Below, in pieces: positions 16,201 to 30,185 of a stretch of 64,000 bases of DNA (positions are counted from its first letter, which is position 1; the number at the start of each line of letters is the position of its first letter). The position numbers and the translations under genes were made by a program. The notes under the pieces are model-generated. The model had not been told where the DNA came from. It did no database searches and saw only the letters and a list, made by a program, of their open reading frames with translations. The stretch is from Lagopus muta (Eukaryota > Chordata > Aves > Galliformes > Phasianidae), in contig NC_064437.1 in NCBI RefSeq assembly GCF_023343835.1, positions 13,729,001 through 13,793,000 on the forward strand, given 5' to 3'.

Positions 16201-19200
16201 TTAGATCCTGCAGGCTTTTGCTGGGGATAAGGAGGAAAAGGAGAAAAAGACATCTGAACTTCCATAGAGATATTTTTTCATCCTAAAACTCCTTTTAAAA
16301 ATAATATATGTCGAAAGCTTTTATTAATATTCTTCTTATTGTTTTGCTGTTAATAGTGTTATCTTTTCAACTTGGAGACATCCTGACAGGACTAGCAAGA
16401 GAAAAAGAAAGAACTGCTTATTTATTAGGTGCAGGCCTTCACTATTTGTCTAGGTGTGGCACAGCAGGACCAGTTCTAATTTCAGTGCTTTGTAAGCACA
16501 TCCGTAAGGCAATATTCTAGTTTGGAAACAGCTCCACAAACCCAATTCCTTATAGCCCACTACTGACGCTGGGAGCAATACACGGTCATACTCGCTGACT
16601 GTCATGACAGATGCTCTCCAGGATAAACAGCAGGAAGGACCCTCCTGCAGAGAACATAGCACTGGAGTCCAAAGGAACGGTCTATACTCACAGCACAGAA
16701 CTGCATGCTGTGTGGCTCCCTGGGGCAGACTGTCATTAAGGAATCGCAGCCTGAAACGCTGCCCTGCGAAGCCACCCTTACACACTGATCCCAATGAAAC
16801 ACTGGAGGATTGAGGATTAGCAACTATTTAATTCATTTTGGCCTGGAAAGAATTTAAGAAGAATGAAAAACTTGAATCAAAACTTGAGTAAGCCTGAAGC
16901 TATCCTGACATGTTTGCGAACGAAATTCCCTCCCAACACTTTTCTATTATTTTAGTTCTTGGATCATCATTCTTTGCATGCTGGGACCAACAATGCCTTT
17001 TATTGTAGCCCGCCCCATTTTCATCTTGCACACAAAGGGAAAGCTCCCTTGGCGAATGCCATGGGCAAATACTGCTTTCTCAAAAAGTTACATGGGAGAA
17101 GTATGTTTCATCTTTTGTTTGCGTACTGTAATTTTCAGGCTCACTGAGAGCAGGATGAGTCATTCATAAATATGGCCTTTGGACTTTAAAGGTCAGCTAT
17201 GCTTTTTACAACAAAAACCTGTTACACAAAATCATCCTGGCAAATCCAAACATCAACTTGAATTAACATATCACAAATGACCTACCTTGATATACACTCC
17301 ACCCAGAGAACACTACCCTAGTCTACAACAAACCACACCAAAACAGGAAAAAGTGACAGAGACAAAAGGTCTTGAAAAGGCCTATAGGAAAACCTGGGCT
17401 ATTTTTCACAACTGCTGCTCAGAGCAGAAGCTTACTGAAAAGTCTGATGAAAATGCATAGACCTTTGAAACAAGAGGCTTAGGAAAGAAGCAATATCCAG
17501 TGCACCTCATGCACAGGATCAGCTCAGGAACAGGAAGCCTGACACTGAAATGATAGGAGCCAGCTGTTAATAAGATAGTAACAGGTGACATAGAAAAAAA
17601 GAAAAAGCTGTCTGCCAAGCATAATGAGACGTTCAAACTCCTGCAGGGGCTTATGGTATTTAAATGCAAATGAGCTTACTTCCTCCACCCCAGATTCAAA
17701 AATTGCTTAGAAATCATCACATTATGTTCTGTTGAGTCTTCACAACTTTTGAGCATCCAGGTGCTCAGTGTGCTGTCTGAAAAGGAGCCTGTATGGCACA
17801 GTGCTTGCATATGTATATGATTGCCTCATATTAAACCAATGGGTGTCTGTTCCAAAAAAAGCAGCACCTTTGCAGCTGGGTTTTGTGTGCATCAGCTTGG
17901 ATGCAGCCTCCTCCCTCCCTACTGCCCCATAGTGAAGCACAGACTACCACAGGGATCTGTGTCCTGCTGGGCTTACTGCCAACATGGCAGGAGCAGGAGA
18001 AGAGCTTGGTCTGATGCTGGGTGGTGTGGTCTGCCCCCAGAGGACAAGCTCTATCCTCACCTTCACCCCAAGCCCCTTCCCATCTCCTCATCCCCACCAG
18101 CAGTGCTACTGCCCTCTTTCCATGTGAACATACAGTGATGCATTACCTCCGTCTCCTTCATCTCCTTACCTCTTCTGTCCTCCCCGAACACATCCAGTCC
18201 CTGGTAATTCTTTCTCTACAACCTTACCGAGATGTTCAGGCTCAGCTGACCTTGACTCCTCTGACAGCCCTAAAATTTTACCTCTGGTGTAAGTCAACTC
18301 AGGGATCCCGCAAAACCCGAGCTCCTCATGCTCCATCGTCAAGTTTGGATTTCTCAGAGTGATCCCAAAACGGAATGTAAGGCTGTCTGGCTTCAGCATC
18401 CATGTTTTGCCACCTGCCTCTTGCTCCTTCTTTGGCAGTCCAGCCCTGGTTTCATCAATCTCTAATACTGCACTTACATATGCACTCCTGCTCCTCCTCT
18501 CAGGCTTTCCCAGGGCAATGTTTTCTCTTTCTTCTGCCATCTCTCCATAAGGAAATGTTTTGTTAACCACACTCAGCTTACTGCATCTTTTCTTTTAAAT
18601 CCCTCATCAAACTCTCTCTCACCAGACAGCTCACAATGCAAACAAAGTAATGCCCAGTTACTTGCAACAGCTTCTCAAGAAGTTATGTCATGTTGCAGTC
18701 TCTCTCATGAGCCTGCAGCCAGGACTGGGCTGGTGAGGGACCTGAGGAGGAGAAGGGCAGTGCCCCCAGCTGCTCTGCTAGCCTGGTGCATGATGAGCCA
18801 CATCCAGAGCAGAACCCAGACATCCATTTGGCTGTCCCCCTGTGTTGCCAGTTCTGTTGGAACTCCCTTGAATTTGGCTTGTTAACACCTCTGGCCAGGC
18901 TGTCAGCAGTGAGAGAATTCCCTTGGAAGCACCCAGCAAATTTCTGGGCACCAAGGAGAAGTCCATTTCTATTTCTAAATAGTATGAAACTGAACAAAAT
19001 TTGCAGTATTTGTTTCTACTAGTTGATAAATATTGACAAATCCAAATATTTGGATTATGAACTGCACCATTCTTATGCCCAGTTTATTCTACATTGCAGT
19101 TAGTAATGAGTAACTTAAAAAGTCAAAGCTAAAATGCTTCACATGAATGTCTATAGACAGAATAACAAACAAGAAATGTCATGCATTTTAAGATATTTGT

Positions 19201-20388
19201 GCCACTGGATTTCCATTACATAGATCTAGATACTGAAATGCCTTGTGCCAATTTCTACATCCCAAAATGCACCTCGGCTATTTCTGTGGCTTCTGCATTT
19301 AATAGCTGGCTAAAGTTTGCTTTTCTAACTTCTATAAGCTATAAAAAATTTCATCCCTAGTGAAATATGTATTTAATTTGTATTTAACATCACTTTGGAA
19401 ACTGGTTTATTTTATACAGAAGAGTCAAAGGCTTACAGCTGACATATTCCTAAAGTTCAAATTGTACTACAATGAGCTAAGATCTTACTTTAGCTCACTT
19501 ATGAGGATTTCTGCTGGTAAGTGGCAGTAATATAATATTTTATCTGTGATTAGTGTCTTTAAAAACAGAAGGTATCAGAGATAGAAATGCCAGAGTCTGC
19601 CTTCCACTCAGGTATCAGAGCAGTAGGAAAGAGCTGTAGGGAAGGGCGCGAGACAGAGAGGAGGGACTGCTCCAGACTCACCCCAATTGCACCATGGGCA
19701 GCTCTGGGTAGAGTGAAAGACTTGCACTGCCTGCTAATGAGGAAGGAGCATTCCAAACAGGCAAAGATGAGCTGAAGACAGGTAGCAACACCTGGATACG
19801 TATAACATTTATAAAAGCATGCTGTACAGGTACCAATAGACACCGTAAAGGTAATCTGACCCTGACCAGGATTCCTATGAAGGAGCAGGTGTACCTCTGC
19901 ACTTTAATCCCAGTAAGAAAAACTCTGATTTGAGAAATCAACTAGTTGCACGTGCATTTATCTTCAAGCTCATGCTGAAATCTCATGAAAGACAATATAG
20001 CTTTAAGAATACACTTGAAGGATTTCCTGTCCTGAGAAGGAAGATTTCCTTGCCCCAGCAAGGAAATCTGTCCATCTGTCTGAACACTGTTTGGGTTGGA
20101 AGGATTCACCTTTCTCAGAAGTATCTGATGAATGAAAGCAAGTGACAGGATGGAACAGAAATCTTATACTGCTTGGCAATTCTTCTAACGTGCAAAGCAA
20201 GCACAGTAGCCCAAGGATGTGTCATTCCTCAGAGAGGAAAACTGAGCTTAGGGAGTGTGGGTCACTTTCCTGCCACGATGCCATGCCACCATGTGTGGGC
20301 ACACCCCAGGGTGTAAATCAAGGGAGACTTCACCAGGAAGAACTTACAAGGAAGGGGAGGATAAAATAACAGGTTGAAGAGAAAATAT
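13201..20388. other. Intergenic, no gene seen
   Basis: Unique DNA with a short 9-bp repeat (CTTCTCCAT) near 13525-13545. A stretch at about 14220-14410 is rich in TAATTA/ATTAA cores. An open frame at 14374-14988 encodes no recognisable domain (see findings). An AP-1 site (TGAGTCA) is at 17156-17162. I recognise no exon. Confidence 0.5.
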
Positions 20389-20411
20389 GGGACAGGGTGG
20401 GGTGGGGTGGG
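20389..20411 (+). repeat. G-quadruplex-type GGGGT repeat
   Basis: Five G-runs of three or four (GGG ACA GGG T GGGG T GGGG T GGG) with loops of 1-3 nt meet the usual G3+N1-7 quadruplex rule on the plus strand. It sits in gene-free DNA about 19 kb upstream of CCN1. Confidence 0.75.
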
Positions 20412-22951
20412 AGTTTCAGATGCCAGTTAGAGAAGAGGATTAGGGATGTGTACCTTCTCAAATGTTAATATCTCTGCAAGAATCTGACCTGAAAGGCAGA
20501 GTTCAGCCTTACACTAATACATGTTCTGTGTGTTCAACTGCATTTAGGGAGAAGTAAAATCCATTTTTGCAATTGAGCTGGTGTCTTCAGTGTTTGGGCA
20601 GACCTTCTGATGGCCATTCCACTGCTCATAATGCACAGGTAGGAGGGGATTTTTACACTTTCTAAAGTCAGATGTCAAAAGGACACCGTTTTTTTCTCCA
20701 AAATTGAAGACTCCTTGTGCTGGAATAAAATAATTGAAAAACTGCAGAAACAAGAGGCTAACAGTTAATCCTGCCCAAAGGGTAGATCTAAATTCTCCCT
20801 GGAAAGGCTGCTACACGTGGGATTACATGCAGTGGTTAACCAAATATTCAGGGGACATCAGTAATTACCATAACATCCCACCACTTACTCTGTCAAATGC
20901 ACAATTTATGCAACAAGCCCACTATTTCAAAAAGAATTTGTTTACTTTCAAAATAGTTGGAAATACATTTCCAACCCACAGTTTTTCCCCCAGTACCTTC
21001 CTGTCCCCACCTCAAAAATGCCAGGAAAGCTCAGAGGTGTTTTGGACAAGCACCTTTCTGGGTGAGCTTTCTCTCAGTGCCGTGGCTTGCAGGACAGATG
21101 GCTGCTTTACTTCCTAGTCGTGCGGCAGAAGCACTGAGGCTGCTCCATTCCAGGTCACTCCTTCCCACCCCAGCACCCATCTCAGGACAGCCATTGGTTC
21201 CAACACTGCATCAGAGCACATGAGAGGGTCATGAAGAAGGTGGCTGTACAGAGGCCGACCTTCACATTGTATTTTCTAAATGCTAAGATTTATAAAAAAT
21301 GCACCTCTGTAATAGGAGGATGGCAAGAAGTTGGGGGCAAGTGCCGTAGGCTGAGATGTGCAGAGAGGAAGGGCAAGCTCATGCTGCTCTCAGCTGCACT
21401 GCTCCTGCTTCAAAGCCAGCTGTAGCTGTGACCCCAGTGAGCATCATCTTCATCACTGCTCGAGGCTGGGCTGAGTCAGGACCCTAAAAATACAGTGGCC
21501 CCACTCCAAACCTGCCGTTTGATCTCCAGCTCTAACGCGCTGAGCAGCCATCCCAGCGGCCTGCCTGGGCTTGTCTTAGCCCCATCATTTCAGGGATGTG
21601 TCAAACTTAATCCAGAGCTCGCTCTTTAAACTTGATATACATGTGTTTTGGTTATTTTCTCCTCTCTCACCTACACCCTGGGAGAACCAGATGCCACGAG
21701 GGACAGGGGATCAGGGACTGCCTTGCACCACTGCCCCTTCCCACAGCTTTGCTTTGTGCCCTGTGGCTTGCAGCTGACCCCACATTCACGCAGGCTCACT
21801 GCTGGGCTTTATGAGATTATTATTTAAAAAATCATCTTGCAAAGGTCCCAAAACTGAAAGCTACACTTTGCTCATATTTTTCTTCCCTTAGCTTCACGCA
21901 CGCCAAAGAGCTATCATCTTCCTTTCCGGCTGAAATAGAAATTCAGTAACTCATACTTTGGGAGCTCTGTCACTGAAGTAATCATTTAATAGTGACAAAT
22001 AAGCCAGAGAATAAAACAAACAGATGGAAAATGGTCATCCTTATCCATGGACACCTGCTCTGAGATGCAGTCTGCGATGATCTATATGCACTTCAGAGAG
22101 AAGATGACTTTACCACATGTTCGAGAGTATCTGCTCAGATCTTGGAACAATTTACAGGAAAGACATAATTGGTATCAAAAATGGCATAAAATTAGCAGTC
22201 CAAACCTAGTTGAAGCTTCAAAAATAACAGATTATCTCACTCACAAAAAAGCTCATGAATTGCGAAACAAAATAAAGATAAAAATACTGTTTAAGGAAAA
22301 CCAGCACAAACTATCCCAAGGCTGAGTCATACATCATAGCTTTACCACCTGATGCTACACCAGAAGCTTCGAGGGCTTTTCCACACAAGGATTGTTGAAA
22401 CTGACTTTACTCAAAAGAGTCTACGTTTAGAAAACCAACATGCTCAGTCCCTCCAAAATGCAGACAAACCTGACTGTGTGCTAAGCAAGGCTTTAGGTGC
22501 AAGTGTTAAACCAGTAACTGCTCCCACATGCATACAATTCACAGCAAGAAAGAACCTTTGGAAGAAGACCCTGTATGTGTGCTCCCTGAGCAAAATGAGC
22601 TTCATTCCATTTTTTGAAGAAGTAAGCAAATGACACAAAAGTCTTGGAGTTGATAGAGTATTCTTAAGTAAAAACAGTATGGCATCATGCTATGACGTTG
22701 CTATCTCACAAAGCTTTAGCTCTCCAAGGACAATGTATTTTAAGACTGGGATTGCTGGTCTGTATTTGTAGGAAGACCAGATTTAGGTTGCTACAGACTT
22801 AAAAGATACACAATTCTCTTCCTCTCGTTTAACCCTCCCCTCTTGGGTTTAATGGGAAACACTTGTAGTTCTAAATATACATTAATTACCTTGTCCTTTT
22901 GAGTGTATGTAAATATGCCAGAATAGCCCACTAGAATAGCCTCCCTCAATT

Positions 22952-22985
22952 AAAAAAAAAAAAAAAAGAGAAAAAAAGAAAAAAC
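22952..22985. repeat. A-rich tract (A16 then A/G mix)
   Basis: A run of 16 A followed by GAG, A7, G and A6. No LINE or SINE body is recognisable next to it. Confidence 0.85.
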
Positions 22986-25900
22986 ACAACTATGTAGATG
23001 ACATAATTTGACAGTTAACTTGTTACAACATGAATGCTTTTGCACTAACAGAATAGAATGTGAATTGAACAGTGAATCATTGCTTTCCAACAGCATGTCT
23101 GGAAAGCTTAATACTAAGAAAGAAACAGAAACAGATATGCACATGGAGAGGGGATTGAAAGCAAATGGGCTGAATCTTCATGGCAATCACATAAAATAAG
23201 TGTGAGCACACAGAATATGTATAAAAGCCTTATTCCATGCTTTTACATCAATTATAAACCATCATTCCAAAAATAAGTTTCCCGGCAAGAAAAAACAACA
23301 ACACAACACCATATCCACAGGAAGAACAGAAGACTGTTATATAAAGGAAATCAGGGTCAAAAAAGAAGGTCCAAGAACAGTGATCTATTCACAAATCCTG
23401 AATTACTTCACCTCTTTCATGGAAAAATACAGGGCAAGAGTAGACTGTCTTGCTTCATGTGGTTACAACTAAAAATACATCTTCTGCTGACCCACAGATA
23501 TTTACAGATATGATGCCAGGCAGATTAAAGGGACATTCTTGCCAGCCTCTCCCTCCTTTTGATAACAGGTATACATCCCTGACACTTGGCCAGAGTGTGG
23601 TCCAAAAATGACTTTGGGAATCTTACAAGCAACAGTGGCTATTTTTACAGTCCACTTGCCTAGATCTGTGGGATTTTCCCCATTAGATAATTGCTATTTT
23701 AAGATGAACTTGTCAGCCAATATGAGCCAGACAGATGAGAACCAAACTTTGTACTGTTTGTATCACCATCTTGAGTCAGTAATTGGTAATGCTGTAGAAC
23801 AACTGATTTTAGGCATCTGAGAGATGTAAGCAATCTTCAGCCAGAACAGCATCACAAGCAGGCTTTCTCTCCCAAGTGGAAAAGTGTTCTGTGTGTTTAG
23901 GATGCTGCCCACTACTATTTGGCAGGGAAAATCAATGAACACAATATCAGGAGTCAGACAACATTGCTTCTAACCCACAGCATTGCTGCAGGTCACCAGG
24001 ACCTTTGTGTGACAGTATGTGCCTTGCAGGATGCTCTAACTTGGCCTCATTGGAGGGGCTCCCTGGGCACGTGGGTACTGCTCACGGTGAGGTGATGGTG
24101 GATGGAGATTTCAAATCAACATCCCTGTTGCTGGTGGCAATTACTGCAGCCTTGAGCAATGCAGATTGTGAAAGAGTTTGGCTGTATGGGAAAAAAAATT
24201 AATATTTTTCTTCCTCCACAGAAAGGAATGGATTCAGCATGTGCCAGACTTGCGTTTTTTTGGAGGCTTTTTTTGACAGCTCACAGCCCATTGTTTATAA
24301 AACGGCACCCTGAATCTTCTGCCTCCTATTTTCCTTGACTGAAATACTTTTATTTGACAAGATGAATACGATGGCAAACAAACAAATAAATAAACCAGAA
24401 CTTCTGCAGAAACAAAGCTTACCATTTCCCACACAGATTAGATATTGATTTTCCTAATGAATTAAAACACTTGCATACAGTTCTGCTCTTCTGTACTCTT
24501 GATGAACTCAGAGCCTCAGACTACAACAAACTTCAGTGTGACGAGTGATTACAACCAGGTTGTGATCACCAATCACCTCATCGTTCTTTTTCCCCCCCTT
24601 CTGAGAGAGATGCTCCATATCCATTTCCCTTTGGCTTCTGACCTTCTTTGTTTCTCCCAACTGGAACAAATCTGCTCCAGAGGACACACGTGCCCTACTG
24701 CCCAGCAGGGAATTCCAGGGACAAGGCAGCTGATCCACGGTGGCTGTGGTCCGATGCTGTGCTGCAGGGCCCCATCCTGGGGCTAGGCAGGGGGTGTGCC
24801 AGTGGCATGTTGAACAGGAGGTGTCTTTGGCTGGACCCTGGTGTATGCCAGAATGGGACCTCCTGGGAGTTGTTAATGGCTTGAATAATCTTAGCACTGC
24901 TCTAAATCATACTGGGACTGGTTAACTCTCACTGCCGCACTGTTGTTGTGGCTATTGACAGCCTCCTCCGCTGAGCCTCATCCAGGGCTCTCACCTTCCC
25001 CCAGTTCAGCTCTCTCCAGTGAAACCGTTTTAATTTCTACCTTCCAACGGCAGAAGTAAACAAGAAATTCCAAGTGCGGTTTGCGACAGCCGAGAGCGGA
25101 GCGCTGTGAGCCCCTGCCAAGGAGAGGCGGTTACCTAACACTGCACCGCTGCTGCAGGACCGCTTCCTTCACCTCCACTCGTCCCCACTTGCCAAAAATA
25201 AATGTAAAAAAAAAAATAAAATCAAACCCTAAAATCCTTACATGAACCATACAACCTACCATGCAGGGGTTCAGATGTGTCTAGGCTAATAGCTTTGCTA
25301 TGGAGGAGTACTGGCTTAACATACCAAAGGGTTCAAGTATAAACGAGCATTGTGGAAGGAGGACAAGCAACATGCAGAGGGTGATAGGGCTGTGACACTC
25401 ATTTGACGTTTTCAGGTGGTACTTTCTTCTCTAAAAGACAAGATGCACATTTAAAAAAATTAAACAAATATCAATTATTTTGAACTTAAGTTTCTTTAGA
25501 AACTTTTCTTCAGGTAGAGAGAAGATCATTGTTTACACAATGTATGAGGTCTACAGCCTTTCTGGTTTGTTTGGTTTTTCAAGTAAGATACAGTTGTAAA
25601 CAAGACGTCTGATGGCTAAAATGGAGACAGAACAACACATAAGGCTTTTCCAGGCTGTTTATGAACATCTGAGAAAGGCTGCTTCACTTTTTCCTCTGCA
25701 CAGGCAAGTTTCCTCTGCCTCTGTGTACAGCAACAGAGGAGAGAAAAACACAGGGAAGATGCTGGAAAATGTGATAGTAAAACAACCAGCACTCACAGGT
25801 GGGCTCCAGTGAGGTTAATTCCTCCCTAATTGTTTTATTTTTAATGGACCAGACTTCACAGAGAAGTGCTGCCTTCCTTCCTGTGCAAGAAGGAGCCTAC

Positions 25901-28240
25901 TTACAGGGAAGGAGGAGGGCAGCTGGGGAGGGCGAACGGCAGGACTGAGCTGGCATTTTATCCTGTCTCTCCCAGCTCTGCCGACTCACTCCAGTTGCTG
26001 TCTGACACCAGCCTGCTGCCCTGCTCACACTCAGCACCTGTGCCCACGGACACCCTTGTCCCTGGGGATCCTGCAAGCGTGGATGCAGCTGGCATCACCA
26101 AGAAGTAGCTCAGTTTCCTTTTAAGATCACTTGAACATCATTTAGAGCAGTCTATTTGAAAAGCTCAGTGTCATGGTGCTGGTGCACTGCCTGGGGCACA
26201 GACCCCTATGGGAGCCAACGCGTGGCTGCAGCCCACACTCACCATGGGCTGCCAGGATTGGGTCACATCCTCATAGCCAGGTTGCAGGGCCCAGCTAACC
26301 CAATGCAGTGTGGAGAAACAAGGGCTATTCAGTGGCTTTAAAAGGAGAAATTATTTTGCTGCCAGACCATCTCCAGCTTCTAGAACTCCCCACACCATCC
26401 TGCCCAGGCACTATGTTTAAAAGATCCTCTCTGCCTTGTTCTCCCTGAGGAGGATGTGAACAGCAAGCCAGAATAGCTGGAATGGCCCTGCTATAAAGCC
26501 ACATTTTCCCAGTCAGTACAGTCTCTTGCAAAACAAAAAAAAAATAAAAACAACAAAAAAAGAAAAGATCAGGATGGAATGGGCAGCACGGGAGCTGGGT
26601 GGCACACAGAGGGCGTCTTCCTACTGCCAGGCCTGTGGCATTCCTGGTCAGGGGTGGCTCTTGGGAGACAACTGCCTGGTTTCTGTTAGACCAAAGCAAA
26701 TGCTTGGAAGCCCTGACAGAACAGTGAGCAACTTCAGTCAGCAGTAACACTCATGAAACCCAGTTTCCTATGGACTCATGTTTTGTGGTGGGGCTTTCTG
26801 ATGCTTTAAGAGCACAGGAGCTGCAAGAAGCACGTCCAAGGGAGGGCCTCACTGCCTTTCCCTGTTGGGTTCTCCAGCAGCCAGGACAAGCTGTGCTCAG
26901 ACAGCTTGCTGAAATGGATCTGATGGACTCAAAAGCTATAGGGAGAACTAGCAGGCCAAAGTGACTTTAAAAACACTATTTAATGAGAAAACATTAAAAG
27001 CATGTATATTTTGCATAAGTATTTATCCTTAATGAGATCTATCGTGTAGTACTGGCAAACACACAAGAACTTTGCTGACCTGGATCCCTGCCAAAGTATG
27101 TGGATCCTGTCATAAACTTCATGCACATCTTCTGTTAGTTTTCCACACGGATACAGGGCAGAACACATAGAACACATCAATAGTAAAAATGAGAGGCTGC
27201 CCAGCCTCCTGAGCTCCTTTCCAACTGGAGTTATACACTGATCAATTATTATCCCTGTGCCTTGATTTCTCAAGTGTAACATGCAAAGGAATATATAGAT
27301 AGCATTTCCTGCTCACAACAGTTTCAAGAGAATGTGTGCACTGAGACTGCACAGCACCAGTGACTGGAGAGGTTTAAATATAACTACCTGCTTAAGACAG
27401 TAAGAATAGATTCCCGTCACATGAACAAGTGCAAAATCAGCTAGGAGGCTGCTGTCTGCGGGACAAGAATTCACTCTGCTGAGACTTCAAACATGGTTGC
27501 TGGTTTGGGGCCGAGCTGTATGGCATCAGGTGAGACCTGATGGAGCACACCCCCTGCTGCACGAGGAGCCCTATCCACATTCACAGCTTCCTCCATGCAT
27601 CCAGCACCTTCTCTCCTTGCATGATAATCTGCTTCTCAAAACATTTGCCTTCCTAAAACTAACATGAAAACGAGAACAGGAGAAGCATAGCTTCAAATTG
27701 CTGTTTAAATAGCACTGAGTTACTAAAAAGCATAGAAAAGGAAAAAAATATTAAAAAGTCATGCTGTAGACGAATGTTTCTGGAGTAGATGAGACTGACA
27801 GGCAGCAAGAGTCTTCCAGATATGCTCAGAGAAAGTTGGCTGCCATTTCCATCGACAGCATAATGTCACTCAGCATCTGGACCAGGACACCTCTGCACTG
27901 GAAGTTAGCTTTTAGATGGGAGAGGCCATTCTGCCATATATCCTTGTCTGTACCACAGTGACAGTGCTGCTAACAATTTATTTTGTTCATTTAGGAGACA
28001 TCTACTTATCTCAATTATTTAACAATGTGTAAAATTACAAACATATTCAACTACAATATGTTCCTCTTGCGTAAACCTCTCCTCTTGGCCACATACATAA
28101 TGAAAACCCTGTTGAGTCAGTAATAAAATCCAGAAAGCTTTCAAGTCTCAGAACTGAATGTTCAAATTTTGTAGCTCACTTCCTTTTCTAACCAGACAGC
28201 AGGGCTGCCAAGAGAATTTCTGGGCATTCAGCCCCTTTGG

Positions 28241-28281
28241 ATATACATACGCATACATACACACACACACATATATATATT
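28241..28281. repeat. Compound microsatellite (ATAC)n(AC)n(AT)n
   Basis: Imperfect ATAC units followed by about six AC units and five AT units. This is a likely length-polymorphic marker. Confidence 0.9.
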
Positions 28282-30004
28282 TAGCACTTTACCAGGGCTG
28301 GCAGAGAGCAGGCACTAATTGTTTTTAAGCCAGTTACAAACTAATGCATTTTAAAAAGGAGTCAGAATACTCCTTGTTTTCATCCAATGGAACAGACAAC
28401 TCAGACCTGGACAGGGAAAACGATCAGCTCCAGCTCTGTCAATAAATAAATATTTGTGTTTCATTCCAGCAGAGGAAAAATGCAGCACGGATTTTAGGAA
28501 CCAACCTCAAAAATTCATGTGTTGAAATACCACCGTTCTTTATGCGAAGGGGACAGCTGCCCTTGCAAATGCCAGATTTGCACAAATAACTGCTCTATAT
28601 GCATGCAAAGGCTGGGCACACAATCTAGCGTACCACATTTTTTGGAGGTTAAGCCTCATTCCTGCAAAGAGAAGAGCATCCTCATCCTGCACCGAAGCCA
28701 AACTGTAATAAGTAAACTTGGCCCATCACAAGTAGGAAGAGTTCAATAGCTAAATATGAGAGCTTTAAGATCGTATTACACAGCACACTTGTGATTCCTG
28801 CCTGAAAGTCTACATAGCTTCTAAATCTTTTGCACTATTTATAACAACAACCACCACAACTACATTTATTTCCCTTCAGAAGCACTGCCTGTTTTTGCAT
28901 TTATACCGCAAGCAGCATAATAAAAAAGAGGACAAAATAGGTTTAACATCTGTCAATGCAATACAAGAGCAGGCAGCAGCCACGTGAAGGGAAGGACAGA
29001 CATTCAAAGAGTTTCATATGGCATGGAAACACAAAGCTAAGTTCAAGTCTGAGAGTTTTCCCACACTTCAGCTAAGTATATTACCAACAGCCACCGCTGT
29101 ACCACTTGCTGCGATTCCACGGGAGCGTGATGACACATGGCATGATGCAGCCCACCCCAACACACACAGGCTCCACAGCTAAGGATGTATGTGCATATAC
29201 CAGCATGTGCTAGAAAAGAACTGAACAGTCTTAAATGGCTGTGAGATTAGCAAACAAATTGGCAAACTTAGACTGAGGAATTAGACCCCATGGCTCTTCA
29301 ATTGACAACAGAAGTGAGGTTGTCCTAACTTACTTCACACACCCAAATGGAAGATCTGTGCACTGCTCTCATGATCAAATCTTTCCACTACCAGTGGAGA
29401 GTGAGTCAGAATAGGACACAGATACTGTTTACTAAAACGCTCTTGGAACTAGAGAGAGGAAAAGGGAAATACATAGGAGAGGCTAAGGACGAATTCCAAA
29501 AAACAAGACAAGAAAAATAAAACAGGAACAAACTGTGAGAGTGAGAAAAAGGTGGAGACAAATACTGAAGCACACGCAAAAGAGGAGACATGAGCTTGAT
29601 GAACCCAGACAGAAAGCTGGGGACACGAGGAACGTGGTCTGAGTCATCAGGATGGTGGGAAGAAGGGGAGGAAGACAAGGGATATTAGAGGCGCCAGTTC
29701 TTCATGTTGTGTGCTGATGATGTGCACGTGTCCTATTTTTAAAGCAAACGCTTAGCCAAGATGACCCCAATACCATCAGGGCACCAATAGCACTGTTGGG
29801 ACAGGCAGCTTGCACTGGCAGAGGATTTAAAGCAGAGCAGCCTGTGAGCAAGGAGAACTGCTGCAATCAGTTAGACAAGGCTGGAGACCCACCACCCCCA
29901 GCATGCCACTCCTCCCCCAGTGGGTCTTTACCCTGCATGTTGTGTCTGCTCCACACATGTGAATAAGCATCCACACTGCTTGTGCTCACAGCCAAGTATC
30001 CAAG

Positions 30005-30185
30005 TGTGCCCTAGTCTTTAGCATACCCAGATGACATCCCTGTGAATTAGGAAATAATATTTATCTCCTCTCTCTACAGATGGGGCATTCAACAGAGAAG
30101 AATGACTGCCCAGGACCACAGTGGCAGGCTGTGCAAACCTAGAGCCTGAACTCGTCTCTCCCAAGTCTGTGGCCAGAACTGCAAC
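30005..30185 (-). mobile_element. MIR-like ancient SINE, antisense orientation
   Basis: Read on the minus strand, the interval follows the order of the MIR/CORE-SINE consensus. It has a block like GACCTTGGGCAAG (here TGGTCCTGGGCAGTCATT), then CCCATCTGTAGAGAGAGGAGATAAATATTATT and TCACAGGGATGT. The corresponding MIR order is CCTCATCTGTAAAATGGGGATAATAAT then CTCATAGGGTTGT. It is strongly diverged, as expected for a family active before the mammal-bird split. The family is assigned from memory of the consensus, and limits are approximate. Confidence 0.6.

Larger units (their letters stand above)
20412..30004. other. Intergenic, no gene seen
   Basis: Unique A/T-rich DNA with the poly-A tract at 22952-22985 and the CA/TA microsatellite at 28241-28281. 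AP-1 sites are at 21472-21478, 22323-22329, 29402-29408 and 29640-29646. No exon or RNA gene is recognised. Confidence 0.5.

Noticed and set aside
27190-27250. Possible CR1 tail (GCCCAGCCTCCTGAGCTCCTTTCCAACTGGA)
   Set aside because: Only short words are shared; the terminal octamer repeats and the upstream CR1 blocks are absent.
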